From Glandiceps talaboti (Eukaryota; Hemichordata; Enteropneusta; Spengelidae), in assembly GCF_964340395.1 (NCBI RefSeq), contig NC_135557.1, positions 1,589,646-1,653,645 on the forward strand: 64,000 nt of DNA, read 5' to 3'. Positions 1 through 26,995 of this stretch are shown one piece after another (position 1 is the first letter of the stretch; the number at the start of each line of letters is the position of its first letter). Under the pieces are notes generated by a model, which made no database searches, was not told the DNA's origin, and saw only the letters and a list, made by a program, of their open reading frames with translations. Made by a program: the position numbers and the translations under genes.

Positions 1-1169
1 AAATGACCGTAAGTCAGTAGCATCGGCGCCAAAATCGGATGGGCAAAATGGCTTTATTTGCCGACGCACATACCGACCAACGGAAATATGCAGCCTGTAA
101 TTTGAACCCACGTCGCGGTAATGTTTTCGTCACATTGAGTACATTGAGTTCACACAGCCATCTCCTTTCATTCCTAAATGCCATCAAAGTCAAAATTAAA
201 CAGAATTTTTCATGAACAGAGCCGTTATTTACATCTCAAACGATGTTAGGGGAGACAATTTTCGGTGTGGCCATGTTGAAATTTGAATTTTACCGTTAAA
301 AAACGCATTCAAAAATGTGATCGGAAAATCTTCAGATTGTGTGTAATCTACCGCCCACATTGTAGCACTGACCAGTATAAATTGAACTTGTATGAGTATT
401 ATTCATTATTGAACATTACCACAAAGAAATATGACCAAAATAATTACTTTTGGAGCTAAATACTGGCCCCAAGGCCATAGTATGAGCGAATACTACGGGT
501 CAACAAGTTACGCAATTTGCCAACTTTCACTACGGCAACGGTGAATTCCCCGCCGGTAGATCACTCGGCCCTCGTGGTAGTTCTGAAGCCTATACCGTTC
601 CCACAACTGACCTGATGTATTCAACAATGTTTTTGAGTAAAAATTCAGTGGAAATTTCTCAGGACAGTTGTCAAAATGACATCGTAGGAGATGCTACGTG
701 AGCTGTTAATTGCTTCCGCGTTGTTGAAATTCGATCTTTCTGGTGAAAAACGCACACAAAATTTACGATCGCTCGTCTTTCCAATCGTGCTAGAAAACCA
801 TCCACTAACATGTGTTCCAAATGGCAGGCAATATAAACAAGGCTAATACGCATGTGTGGAACTAGTTATGGCAGCAAGTTTTGCAGCAATAGCTGCCGTT
901 AAACGGTTTGAACGTCGTAGTAGTTGAATGACCTTTGACGTTCCCGCTGTAGAGGGAATCGGTGGGCGCCCTAGAGCGTTCCCGCTGTAGCGGGAATCGG
1001 TGGTGAAAGGGTTAAAACCCAATCATAGCTGGGACTATGTCATTCTCAATGACTTGTTAAATGACCAATGATCACCAGTTAGATAACTTATGTCATCGCT
1101 GTTAATGATTTACTAGTGACTAATGGTTTGTCATGACAACACTGGTTACTGATCTTCTTCTCATTCTAG
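1..1169. other. Upstream COPA intron sequence; no gene seen
   Basis: This is mixed-composition sequence with no convincing exon. Two diverged copies of one segment can be seen near 265-325 and 715-770 (each with TGTTGAAATT and AAAACGCA). A short tandem pair sits at 940-1005 and ends in AAAGGGTTAA. This suggests remnants of a transposable element inside the intron. Confidence 0.5.
941..1005. repeat. Tandem pair with hairpin TTCCCGCT-GT-AGCGGGAA
   Basis: Two copies of TTCCCGCTGTAG(A/C)GGGAATCGGTGG-like sequence start at 941 and 979. The second forms a perfect 8-bp stem (979-986 with 989-996) around GT. In the first, one stem base is changed. Confidence 0.7.
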
Positions 1170-16146
<14,977 letters not shown>

Positions 16147-16346
16147 ATGATGTCAAATGTGATTCACTTTGTACCATTTAAAGGTCAAAGGTCAACTGAA
16201 TGTATAGTTGCCATGGTGATTGCAATTAAGATGAATATTCTCAAACTTGATTCATTTGTTATCACTTTGTATCATTTAGAAGATTTGAATGAGTTACCAT
16301 GGGGACTGAATAGTTCAGATATTTAGACACTATTTTAGCATACTTT

Positions 16347-16360
16347 GTTACCATGGTAAC
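16347..16360. promoter_or_regulatory. Perfect palindrome GTTACCATGGTAAC in COPA 3' UTR
   Basis: A 14-bp perfect palindrome that fits the RFX X-box layout. Related TTGCCATGG and TTACCATGG phrases lie nearby at 16207 and 16292, so the 3' UTR has several half-copies. Function is unknown. Confidence 0.3.
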
Positions 16361-16551
16361 AATAATACATATGTTTAGACACCATTACAGTATACTTTGG
16401 ACAGTTCTTCATCTAATACAGTAGTAGTACTACTGTTGAACCAGAAACAGAAATTGATGTAAAAGTCATTGAGGAAGCTAAGTGTGTAATGACAATGTTT
16501 TCATTCCTACATGTTAAAGTGATTTTCATCTTCATTGATAAAATGTTGCAA

Positions 16552-16850
16552 TAACAGTGTTGTAATTACAGGAATAACATTGCTGTAAAACTACAGGAAT
16601 TAACAATTCAGTGCTGTAAAAATACAGGAATAACAGTTCAGTGCTGTAAAAATACAGGAATAACAGTTCAGTGCTGTAAAAATACAGGAATAACAGTTCA
16701 GTGCTGTAAAAATACAGGAATTAACAGTTCAGTGCTGTAAAAATACAGGAATTTCAGTTCAGTGCTGTAAAAATACAGGAATTAACAGTTCAGTGCTTTA
16801 AAGATAGAGGAATGACAGTGCTGTAAATAACAGTAATAACAGTGCTGTAA
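16552..16850. repeat. 30-bp minisatellite in COPA 3' UTR
   Basis: About nine to ten units contain AACAGTTCAGTGCTGTAAAA and ATACAGGAAT. Each unit has the inverted pair CTGTA-AAAA-TACAG, so the transcript could form a row of small stem-loops. Edge units are degenerate. Confidence 0.93.
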
Positions 16851-17031
16851 AAATAAACATACAGAAAGGTGTTAGTACAACTATGTGGTGGATTTATATC
16901 TTAGCTTTGTAGTACTGCTAGGTAAACTGAATTTCATTCAAAGGATCATTGTCAATTTTGCATTCTACCTTTAATTTCTTGTAGAAATGTGAAATGTTTG
17001 GTGGTACCATGGTAAGAGAGAAATGAGAATT

Positions 17032-17037
17032 AATAAA
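17032..17037 (+). terminator. Candidate COPA poly(A) signal AATAAA
   Basis: This is an AATAAA hexamer about 0.9 kb after the COPA stop, with a GT-rich then T-rich stretch 25-50 bp downstream. An alternative hexamer lies at 16852-16857, inside the end of the 30-bp array. Confidence 0.5.
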
Positions 17038-17099
17038 ATATACTGTATTGTAATTGTTTAATACTGCGTGTTGTGATTTTTTAAAACACAATTGAATTG

Positions 17100-17116
17100 T
17101 AGCTGTGGTTAAATGT

Positions 17117-17147
<31 letters not shown>

Positions 17148-17555
17148 CACATGAAAATGATCGCATCAGAGATGTGCATTTTTGGGTCAAAACATGATTT
17201 GTGGTGTTAAAAAATGCCAGTTCTTGTTTTATTGATGCAATGAAACCATCTTTTATGGGCTACTTCACATCTCAATGTCAATGGCATCAAGATTAACCTC
17301 TGAGGTTGCTTGGAAACACTGTTTTTAGCACAGCTGAATTAAATCATAGACACTGTCTGTGATTACAACAGGTTCATTCATGCTACAGACATGATAAAGA
17401 GTCTTGTCCATCTCTATAAATGTATCTGTCTGTCTGTCTGCCAATCTGAGGGTGACTAAAAAAAGACATCTTTAAAGTCAAAAACCACTGGGAAGAATAT
17501 TTTGATTTTTAGTACAACTGAACTGAAGGTTCAGTAGTGCTATAGGCATGGGAAA

Positions 17556-17586
<31 letters not shown>

Positions 17587-19710
17587 CAACTTAACTTAAA
17601 GTCAAAAACTGCTGGACTGATTGCTTTGATATTTGGGTGGTCATGTTACTTCTGGTGTCTAGTTGGGAAATTGTTCAAATGAAAATGATTGCATCAGGGA
17701 TTCATAGTCAATTGAATAGGTATTCAAAAATGTAGGTGTAAAAATGTGAATTTTGGTAAAAAAATTTATCTCAAAATGTACCTGGTCAATGAGACTGAAA
17801 CTTGGTGAGATGTTTCTAGAAGTGGTATTCTGCAGATTGTTTTCAAAATATTTTGACACAATTGGCCCTAGCAACCATGACCACGTGCTTAGCAACAACC
17901 GAATGGCAGTATATTTTGCTCAAATAATAACATCATCTGGTAGGCGAGTAAACATTCAAAAAATGTATGCAAATATCCCTAGCAACCATGACCACACCCA
18001 TAGCAACAGCCAAATGAACACATTTTTTGAATGTTTATTCAATTGTCTATTAATTCCTGTTGTTATCTTCACAATATATGTGATCATTTGGTTGTTGCTA
18101 TGGGCGTGGTCTTGTTGCTTGGTAATTTACATACTTTTTTGAATGTTTACTCAATTATCTATTAACCCCTGTTGTTATCTTTGCAATATATGTATGTAAA
18201 TGTGCCTAGCAACAAGACCACGCCCATAGCAAAAGTCAAATAATCACGTATATTGCAAAGATAACAGTAATTGAAAGAAATGAATAGCATATGGATAAAC
18301 ATTTTTAAAAACTGTACAATTGCGCTACTCAGCAGATTGGGCTGAAATTTAAGCGGTATTTTTTTGGACATTCATTGACCGATTTCTTCCAAACTTGGTA
18401 AATGGATAATGAACCATGTCTTACATATGCATGTCAATTTACTTTGAGATATGCTGCAATTTAGCCGACTTAGAGCCATTTTGATTTGTTAATTTGTCAT
18501 GAGCCATTATTCAGTCATATGTGAACTGACTTGGTTCAGTTATAAGACAAGACTAATGAACTACCACATATATCTGATTGCCTTGATATATGGTGTGGAC
18601 ATTACTTTGGGGTGTGTAGATGAGAAATTGTTCAAATGAAAATGATTACATCAGAGATGTGCGTTTTGGGTCAAGAAACTTGATTTGTGGTGTGTGAAAA
18701 TGCTTTAACTCAGCTGAGAGGTTCTTGTTTTATTGATGCAATAAAATGATTCAATTCAAAAAATGTATGCAAATGTACCTAGTAACAAGACCACACCCAT
18801 AGCAACAGCCATATGATCACGCATATCACAAAGATAACAACAGTGATTAATAGACAATTGAATAAATATTCAAGAAATGTATGTAAATGTGCACGCCCAC
18901 GCCCATAGCAACAGCCAAATAGCCACATATATTGTAAAGATAACAACATGGATTATTAGACAAATAAATAAACATTCAAAAATGTATGCAATTATTATCA
19001 GGGACTGAGTCATCTCTGATGACTTCTTGTTTTAGTAGTTAAACCTTTGCATGGGTCTTTTGAATCGCCTGTTCACATTCACTCAGTGCACGCATCCGTC
19101 AACACTTGTTGTTCACACTATGTCTGCCTGTTGTACTCACTTGATACAGTTAGAAAATACTATTGTTTCAAGTGAATGGCCCTACAGAGAGGCATATTAG
19201 TCACATTGACATTCATTCATTCACAGTAACAAGTCAGGTACAAGTGAAGTCAGAGTACTAGCATAATTAGTTGCTGATCAGCATTATGGTGAACATGCTT
19301 GCACTCTATGAGTATATGGTTCGTCATCACATCATTACTTTAATATGAATATTTATTACTAATCTGAAATAAACATCCATTCATTGTAAGAAACCAGATT
19401 TCGTTATTTTGCTATGTCGCAAAAGAAATAACAGCTCTGGTTTGTGAGTTCATTATTCTGCGGTGTCCTGGAAGAAATAACAGCTCTGGTTTGCGAGTTT
19501 GTTAAAACTGGGAAGGGTAAGCAAGTGAATAAAGATTCCAAACATTTATGCAAACATTCCTTGCAACAAGACCACACCTGTAGCAACAGCCAAATGGTTG
19601 TGTACATTTCAAAGATAACAGGTTTGGGTAGGCATGTGAACAAAGATTCCAAAATCATAAGCAAATATGGCTAGCAACAAGACCATAGCAACAACCATTA
19701 CCTGCTGTAT
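17100..19710. mobile_element. Cluster of dispersed repeats with internal microsatellites
   Basis: The cluster has several partial copies of the same family seen at 2.2, 5.2-5.8 and 21.0-22.2 kb. Blocks include GAAAATGATCGCATCAGAGA (17152 and, with changes, 18640), TTCTTGTTTTATTGATGCAA (17222 and 18723), GGTTCAGTAGTGCTATAGGC (17528; like 21030) and AGCAACAGCCAAAT (18000, 18800, 18910, 19580). One AGCAAC block is reverse-oriented at 18060-18125. (TG)n lies at 17556-17582 and TGTC repeats at 17424-17440. No intact reading frame was seen. It is probably a non-autonomous DNA transposon or SINE-like family. Confidence 0.65.
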
Positions 19711-20066
19711 ATCGTCCTTGATAAAGAATTTTAATTTGAAATGTTGGATTGTATCATTTATTTGGACTGTATAATTCATACCTTATGCATTTCTTTTAAT
19801 AGCCAAATACACACTTGTGCTACAATGCCATTGGCGCTATTAAAAATTAAAACAAAAAAATTCTTTGTCTTCTTGACCTTCATGCACGTTTGTTTTCTTT
19901 CTCCAGTCATGTCTCTACATATTTCATCAAACTATCACAGAAGGGGCATATTTTTTTTCAAAATTATAAACAATCAAAGAGATTAAAATGAAATAAAATA
20001 AAATCCCAAATTATCTACTCTATTCTCTGAGGCCATGTCATCAGAAACACAATTATTTGTTTGCTT
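19711..20066. other. AT-rich spacer, nothing recognised
   Basis: No coding signal, and only short A- and T-runs. It ends at the 15-bp array. Confidence 0.4.
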
Positions 20067-21004
20067 TAGTATATCAATATTTAGTATATCAATATTTAGT
20101 ATATCAATTTTTAGTATATCAATATTTAGTATATCAATATTTAGTATATCAATATTTAGTTTATCAATATTTAGTTTATCAATATTTAGTATATCAATAT
20201 TTAGTATATCAATATTTTGTATATCAATATTTAGTATATCAATATTTAGTTTATCAATATTTTGTATATCAATATTTTGTATATCAATATTTAGTTTATC
20301 AATATTTAGTATATCAATATTTAGTATATCAATATTTAGTTTATCAATATTTTGTATATCAATATTTTGTATATCAATATTTAGTTTATCAATATTTAGT
20401 ATATCAATATTTAGTATATCAATATTTTGTATATCAATATTTTGTATATCAATATTTTGTATATCAATATTTAGTTTATCAATATTTTGTATATCAATAT
20501 TTAGTTTATCAATATTTAGTATATCAATATTTTGTATATCAATATTTTGTATATCAATATTTAGTTTATCAATATTTTGTATATCAATATTTAGTTTATC
20601 AATATTTAGTATATCAATATTTAGTATATCAATATTTAGTATATCAATATTTAGTATATCAATATTTTGTATATCAATATTTAGTATATCAATATTTAGT
20701 ATATCAATATTTAGTTTATAAATATTTAGTTTATCAATATTTAGTATATCAATATTTAGTATATCAATATTTTGTATATCAATATTTAGTATATCAATAT
20801 TTAGTATATCAATATTTAGTATATCAATATTTAGTATATCAATATTTTGTATATCAATATTTAGTATATCAATATTTTGTATATCAATATTTAGTATATC
20901 AATATTTTGTATATCAATATTTATATATATATCAATATTTAGTATATCAATATTTAGTATATCAATATTTTGTATATCAATATTTTGTATATCAATATTT
21001 AGTT
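20067..21004. repeat. 15-bp minisatellite ATATCAATATTTAGT
   Basis: About 62 units of ATATCAATATTTAGT, with TTTAGT/TTTTGT and GTATATC/GTTTATC variants. Because 15 is a multiple of 3, two plus-strand frames stay open for 228 and 347 codons (ISIFS and LVYQY repeats). These are not genes. Confidence 0.98.
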
Positions 21005-21060
21005 TTTAGAACAACTCAACTGATAAGGTTCAGTAGTGTTATGGGCATCACAAAGTATCA

Positions 21061-21094
<34 letters not shown>

Positions 21095-21735
21095 AAATAA
21101 CTTCAAGACCGATTGCTATGATATTTGGTGTATATATTTCCTTGGGTGTCTTGTTGGGAAATTGTTCAAATCAAAATGATCTTACCACTGTGTGGGATTT
21201 GGGTAAAAAAAAATGTGATTTTTGATTTTAAAAAATTGAACTCCAAAACTACTGGGCAGATCGGTCCGAAATTTGATGAGAACGTTCTTATAGGTGTGTA
21301 GATTAAGAATTGTTCATGACATGATGACTCCATCAGTAATATGCAAATTAGGGAAAAAATGTGTCTTTTGGCTAACAATCCGTAATTCCAAAAAGACTTT
21401 GCTGTTTTGGCTGAAATTTCACAGGGATGTTTCTGGGGATGTACAAAGCAAGTGGTACTAATTACATGATGATCCCGTTAGTGATATGCAAATTAGGGCT
21501 AAGAAACCATGATTTTGGGGTGAAATATCTATCAGGAATAATTAGGCAGATAGGAATGTACAGACAATATTGTTGTATTGATCTGATTAAACTATTAAAG
21601 ATTTTACGGGTTACTTAACAAAATATAACACGTGTGTGTTAATAGCACTGGAATTAATCTCTCCTTGAGGTTGTTTGGAAACAATGTCTACCTAACTTTA
21701 ACACTGAACTACAGGTTGGTTCAAGGTAAAATGCC

Positions 21736-21775
<40 letters not shown>

Positions 21776-22240
21776 ATCTTTCTTGTAGATGATGCAAGCG
21801 ATTTTCATATTGAACTTTACCTCTCAAACTACTGGGGATGAAATTTGGTTATGATTCTAGAATTGTGAATGTGTCATACTTATGTAATTGGCCCTGGCAA
21901 CTATAACCACGCCCTTAGCAACAGTCAAAGTTTTTTTACAATAATAATAACAGGAATGGGTAGGAAATTGAATAAACATTAGTTTAAAAAATGTAAATAC
22001 CCTTACCAACAAGACCACGCCCATAGAAACAGGTAAACAATGACGTAAATGCCAAAATAACACCAATGACAGGAAATTTAATGAATAAACATTGCAAAAT
22101 TGTATGTAGATGCCTAGCAACAAGACCATGCCCATAGTAACATTAAATGGTTGTGTATATTGCAGATATAAAACGATGGATGGAAGGGCGTGGGAATAAG
22201 GCTTCAAAGAATGTATGAAAATATGCCTAGCAACAAACCC
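21005..22240. mobile_element. Dispersed repeat copy with (TGTC)n tracts
   Basis: The copy begins TAGAACAACTCAACTGATAA, homologous to 17508. It includes (TCTG)n at 21060-21095 and (TGTC)n at 21733-21775, the ATATGCAAATTAGG blocks (21340, 21484) and AGCAAC blocks (21890-22230). Block order matches the copies at 5.2-5.8 and 17-19 kb. Confidence 0.68.
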
Positions 22241-22631
22241 ACATAATCATTACAGAAAATTAAAGTGTACTGTCAATAGGTGTGCTACAATGCCATTGAC
22301 ATTTGATATAGTCTGCATAAATTAATAGTTAAACAATTTTTCCACATTCTTATTAACTTTTTAAAACTTTGTAAAATTGATTTTATTATTTATCACTAGT
22401 ATTGTAAATGGCCATAACCCTAACCCCACCCATCTGAGCTATGTGTTTTAATCTTCAGTGGTCCACTTCCATTTTGTAGATGGCTTGTATTCTGTTCCCA
22501 CGTGTTTTAATTGTAAACATTAGTGATATCTGTATAATTTCATTGTCGTATTGAGTTTCACATACTTGGTTCTATAGGCCATAAATGGTACAATATTATC
22601 ATGTGATATTTGTAAATCACAACTGTTTTAC
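22241..22631. other. AT-rich spacer, nothing recognised
   Basis: About 390 bp without a gene, array or recognised repeat. Confidence 0.4.
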
Positions 22632-24190
22632 CTGTTAGCCAGCTCTAATAGGCCAGCTCTGATTAGCCAGCTCTGATAGACCAGCTCTGATAGGCTCGGT
22701 CTGATTAGCCAGCTCTGATAGGCTAGGTCTGATTAGCCAGCTCTGATAGGCCAGCTCTGATAGGCCAGGTCTGATTAGCCAGCTCTGATAGGCCAGGTCT
22801 GATAGGCCAGGTCTGATTAGCCAGGTCTGATAGGCCAGGTCTGATAGGCCAGGTCTGATTAACCAGCTCTGATAGGCCAGGTCTGATTAGCCAGCTCTGA
22901 TAGGCCAGGTCTGATTAGTCATCTCTGATAGGCCAGGTCTGGTTAGCCAGCTCTGATAGGCCAGGTCTGATAGGCCAGCTCTGATAGGCCAGGTCTGATT
23001 AGCCAGCTCTGATTAGCCAGGTCTGATTAGCCAGGTCTGATAGGCCAGGTCTGATAGACCAGGTCTGATAGGCCAGGTCTGATTAGCTAGGTCTGATAGG
23101 ACAGGTCTGATTAGCCAGGTCTGATTAGCCAGGTCTGATTAATCAGCTCTGATAGGCCAGCTCTGATTAGCCAGCTCTGATAGGCCAGGTCTGATTAGCC
23201 AGGTCTGATTAGCCAGGTCTGATTAGCTAGGTCTGATTAGCCAGGTCTGATTAACCAGCTCTGATAGGCCAGGTCTGATTAGCCAGCTCTGATTAGCCAG
23301 CTCTGATAGGCCAGCTCTGATTAGCCAGCTCTGATAGGCCAGGTCTAATTAGCCAGCTCTGATAGGCCAGGTCTGGTTGCCAGGTCTGATAGGCCAGGTC
23401 TGATTAGCCAGCTCTGATAGGCCAGGTCTGGTTAGCCAGGTCTGATAGGCCAGCTCTGATAGGCCAGGTCTGGTTAGCCATCCCTGATAGGCCAGCTCTG
23501 ATAGGCCCGGTCTGGTTAGCCAGCTCTGATAGGCCAGCTCTGATTAGTCAGCTCTGATTAGCCAGCTCTGATAGGCCAGGTCTGATTAACCAGCTCTGAT
23601 AGGCCAGGTCTGATTAGCCAGCTCTGATTAGCCAGGTCTGGTTAGCTAGGTCTGATAGGCCAGGTCTGATAGGCTAGGTCTGATTAGCCAGGTCTGATTA
23701 ACCAGCTCTGATAGGCCAGGTCTGATTAGCCAGCTCTGATTAGCCAGGTCTGATTAATCAGGTCTGATAGGCCAGGTCTGATTAATCAGCTCTGGTAGGC
23801 CAGCTGTGATTAGCCAGCTCTGATAGGCCAGGTCTGCTTAGCCAGGTCTGATAGGCCAGGTCTGATTAGTGAGCTCTGATAGGCCATGTCTGATTAGCCA
23901 GCTCTGATAGGCCAGCTCTGATTAGCCAGCTCTGATTAGCCAGCTCTGATATGCCAGGTCTGATTAGCCAGCTCTGATATGCCAGCTCTGATTAGCCAAC
24001 TCTGATAGGCCAGCTCTGATATGCCAGGTCTGATTAGCCAGCTCTGGTTAGCCAGGTCTGATTAGCCAGCTCTGATAGGCCAGATCTGGTTAGCCAGCTC
24101 TGCTTAGCCAGGTCTGGTTAGCCAGGTCTGATAGGCCAGGTCTGGTTAGCCAGCTCTGCTTAGCCAGGTCTGGTTAGCCAGGTCTGATAG
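22632..24190. repeat. 14-bp minisatellite, GC-richer than its neighbours
   Basis: About 110 units of TCTGATTAGCCAGG / TCTGATAGGCCAGC type. Two binary switches, ATTAG/ATAGG and CAGC/CAGG, are shuffled along the array, with occasional TGGTTAG and TGATATG variants. Confidence 0.97.
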
Positions 24191-25029
24191 TCCTACTGTA
24201 GACATTTAGGGATCTACATGTACCTATGTACGAATCGTTGTTTTCAATTCAAATATATGGTGACGTCATTCCCAATATGTTTACTGCAACATATCCACAT
24301 GTATAATGTTGTTCTCAATTCAAATATATGGTGACTTCTAGGATGTTTACTACAACCAATTCCTGGTCCCCTTCTCACACATTCTTTATACTAGAGAAAA
24401 CATTCTCTATATCTTTCCCCAAACATTGCCTTGTGTATATGGCATACATTGACAAATGACTCTGGTCGTTTTCTGCTACCAATGCAGCTTCAGGTCGTGC
24501 CACACAACATTTGAATAGAATAATAAATGTCCCCATGCATGGAAAGGTCATTGGTATCACATTTAAATCTCTGTACGAGACATAACGTTATGTGAACAAT
24601 GTAAAGATTGGAAAATATGGCTAAATTTTTACATACATTAATGAATAGTCAAAATTATTTGTTATTCTCTCCACAATTTAGTTTAGTTGTGCTAAAGACA
24701 AGATCGCACACACAAAAACTGAACTAATTTACTGAGAGACCAATTACTTAGTGGACAGTCCATAGACACATATGTAGATTGATGTATAGAGTAGGTCAAC
24801 GAGAGGTCATTGGCTACACATATAGACAGTGTACTAGTGTAAGGTAATCCCTAATACATTCTTGTGTGCCATCAACTGACGAGTATTCCAGGAATGTTCC
24901 ATTGGAATTTTTACAGACCAAACGTCATAGACGTGGTCTGACGTTTCGCACCACTCAACTTAGTCTATTAAAAGAGACAAATCCAGTGGTGGTCAAAATG
25001 ATGTCGAGTAAGCTGTACGACTATAAACA
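24191..25029. other. Spacer with a small duplication; no gene
   Basis: A roughly 55-bp segment around TTCAAATATATGGTGAC occurs twice (24240-24290 and 24310-24360). Apart from this, 24370-25020 looks unique. No exon could be supported in either strand. Confidence 0.45.
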
Positions 25030-25077
25030 CTAACAAACAAACAAACAAACAAACAAACAAACAAACAAACAAACAAA
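25030..25077. repeat. (ACAA)n microsatellite
   Basis: About 12 repeats of the 4-bp unit ACAA. Confidence 0.95.
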
Positions 25078-25189
25078 ATAACACCGAAATGTGAGCTCTT
25101 TATCTGACGTGTCACTTTCCTGATGATTATTGCATTTTAATTAATGAAACGTATTTGACGATCACTTGTAATTATCAGAACTCCAAGCC

Positions 25190-25265
25190 TGATAGGCTGG
25201 AGTCAAAGGGGGGTGGGGGGGGGGGCATGAAAATTCTGATAGTCTGAAAGGGGGGGGGGTCTAAA
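25190..25265. mobile_element. G-run-rich transposon-like debris
   Basis: G-runs of nine or more bases near 25211-25228 and 25250-25258 flank CATGAAAATTCTGATAGTC. This resembles the G-rich ends of the insertion at 42989-45049 and the segments at 29140, 29260, 38040 and 46560-46615. Confidence 0.4.
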
Positions 25266-25437
25266 ATATTTTGCTCAGGATTTGAACCAAATTAAACCTC
25301 AGGAGAGATCGTTTACTGAGTAAATTAAAAAATTTCTGGCGTCTTCACCGCAATACCTTCTAAAATATATATTCAGTGATCTAACAGTTGGATGACAGCC
25401 ATGCGAATGTGTTTGTGTATGCCTTCCCCTGTCCTAC

Positions 25438-25476
<39 letters not shown>

Positions 25477-25492
25477 GTATCTCTCTCATCTA

Positions 25493-25563
<71 letters not shown>

Positions 25564-25704
25564 ATGTATGTATGTATGTATGTATGTATGTATGTATGCA
25601 TGCATGCATGCATGCATGCATGCATGCATGCATGCATGCATGTATGTATGTATGTATGTATGTATGTATGTATGTATGTATGTATGTATGTATGTATGTA
25701 TGTA
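25438..25704. repeat. Compound microsatellite (CTGT)n-(TATG)n-(CATG)n-(TATG)n
   Basis: Four-base repeats change in steps: CTGT/TCTG to 25561, TATG to about 25597, self-complementary CATG/TGCA to about 25642, then TATG again to 25704. The palindromic CATG core flanked by matching TATG arms is mirror-like. Cys-Leu-Ser-Val type reading frames are artefacts. Confidence 0.97.
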
Positions 25705-25780
25705 TACAAGTAATAAATGCCGTCCGGGTAAATACACGCCGACGTAGGAGGCGTGTATTGCCAGGATGGCATTTATCTTG
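25703..25780. repeat. Imperfect inverted repeat, about 36-bp arms
   Basis: The left arm ACAAGTAATAAATGCCGTCC to ACACGCC and the right arm GGCGTGTATTGCCAGGATGG to TTGTAC are reverse complements with a few gaps and mismatches, separated by about 9 bp (GACGTAGGA). It could be a foldback/MITE tip or a hairpin RNA. It starts exactly where the microsatellite ends. Confidence 0.7.
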
Positions 25781-26887
25781 TACCCCGGCAAATAATTCAA
25801 TGGTGTCATATTCTTCCCAGGAAAAAATTCATACACCCAATGTTTATGTTTTGATTTTCGACAAGACACCCTGACGCCAACGTGACTTCCAATCGAAGCT
25901 GACAAGTGTCAACAAACTGAATACACTCCTGTGTCAACATTCAATGTCACACACGTTACTATATCGCTATGTTGCACGACAAAAATAGCAATTACATCCC
26001 AATGTACAGTGTATTTCATACCACTATGTATTTGCTTGATATTATTATGTAGGACATTCATATTACAAACTACTCAATACAATCACATCCATCATGTGTA
26101 TGCAACTAGTGATATGAAATTTAATCGCCACTGATAAAACAAAACATGGCTACTGACATCAAAAATACAACTTTCAGCGAAATTGTTTATCTGTGTCTAG
26201 CGTACTGAAACAGCATATTAATTACATGCAAATGAAATACACCATTCAAACTTTTGAAATGTCGTGTATTACGAAGCAATAGTAGTACCGTCTACCTCTC
26301 GCAAGTTGTAGTAAAATACACCATTCAAACTACAGTGCAATATCGTCCACAATTATTGTGACTTTTTTGTCCATTCCGTCTTCATCCCTCTCCTCGGCCC
26401 AACTATTCCAAACTTGCATGATGAGCGGCTGGTATTTTTTTCTGTGTATTTCTGTGTATTTTTCAGTACACTTGTCTTCAGTTTCTGATCTATGTCCTCA
26501 AATGTCATAACAGCAAACCGTCGCTTTCTCCCTGCCATTATACCGTCTACCTTGCAAGTACAAGTTGTAGTATGTGTATTTTATTCACCTTCTAAATACA
26601 CTCTGAGGTAATGTTTATTATTACGAAAATAGTGTTCAACTTGTGAACGGAAGTCTTATCTGTTCAGTCACAGTCAGTGGTCATGTTTTTGTTATGATTG
26701 TCTGCGTCTAATCACTCTTCCCTGAATGCCATTAATTGGATCTCATACACAGCAAATACACTCCCGCCGCCGACATTTGATAAATTTGCTACTCTGCTGA
26801 TACACCGGTCTTCACGTTTTTCCCTGATTGGTGAATAGCCCTCATTTGTAACTGTCAGTCGAAATTTAACGCCCAGCCGAACTACAA
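25781..26887. other. Intergenic spacer with short direct repeats
   Basis: The phrases AATACACCATTCAAACT (26237 and 26317) and TACCGTCTACC with CAAGTTGTAGTA (26287 and 26543) are repeated, suggesting a decayed element. A minus-strand frame within it is listed separately. Confidence 0.4.
26353..26538 (-). pseudogene. Short ORF, weakly like the N-terminal part of Crypton-type proteins
   Basis: 61 codons from ATG at 26538: MAGRKRRFAVMTFEDIDQKL followed by KTSVLKNTQKYTEKN. The pattern F-x-x-hydrophobic-T-x-x-D-I...L...NT+K.T is reminiscent of the region upstream of the catalytic domain in Crypton/DUF3504 tyrosine recombinase relatives. The match is by eye and weak, and no catalytic domain is present. 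It could be a decayed transposon fragment or chance. Confidence 0.2.
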
Positions 26888-26995
26888 GTATGTATGTATG
26901 TATGTATGTATGTATGTATGTATGTATGTATGTATGTATGTATGTATGTATGTATGTATGTATGTATGTATGTATGTCTCTCTCTCTCTCTCTCT
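26888..26995. repeat. (TATG)n followed by (TC)n
   Basis: About 22 TATG repeats then about 10 TC repeats. The reading frames across it are artefacts. Confidence 0.97.

Larger units (their letters stand above)
16147..17060 (+). other. COPA: COPA 3' UTR and probable polyadenylation region
   Basis: This stretch follows the COPA stop. It holds a perfect GTTACCATGGTAAC palindrome at 16347-16360, a 30-bp repeat array (16552-16850), a Pumilio-type TGTAAATA at 16822-16829, and candidate poly(A) signals AATAAA at 16852 and 17032. The second signal is followed by GT/T-rich sequence (GCGTGTTGTGATTTTTT), the usual downstream element, so I favour it. The end point is an inference because no transcript data are available. 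Confidence 0.6.

Noticed and set aside
20057-21100. A 347-codon plus-strand reading frame of LVYQY repeats
   Set aside because: It is the translation of a 15-bp minisatellite. A second frame is open over the same stretch, and there is no unique domain or splice context.
25388-25905. CLSVCLSV / TDRQTDRQ / YIHTYIHT frames
   Set aside because: Tetranucleotide repeats are open in several frames and have no coding support.
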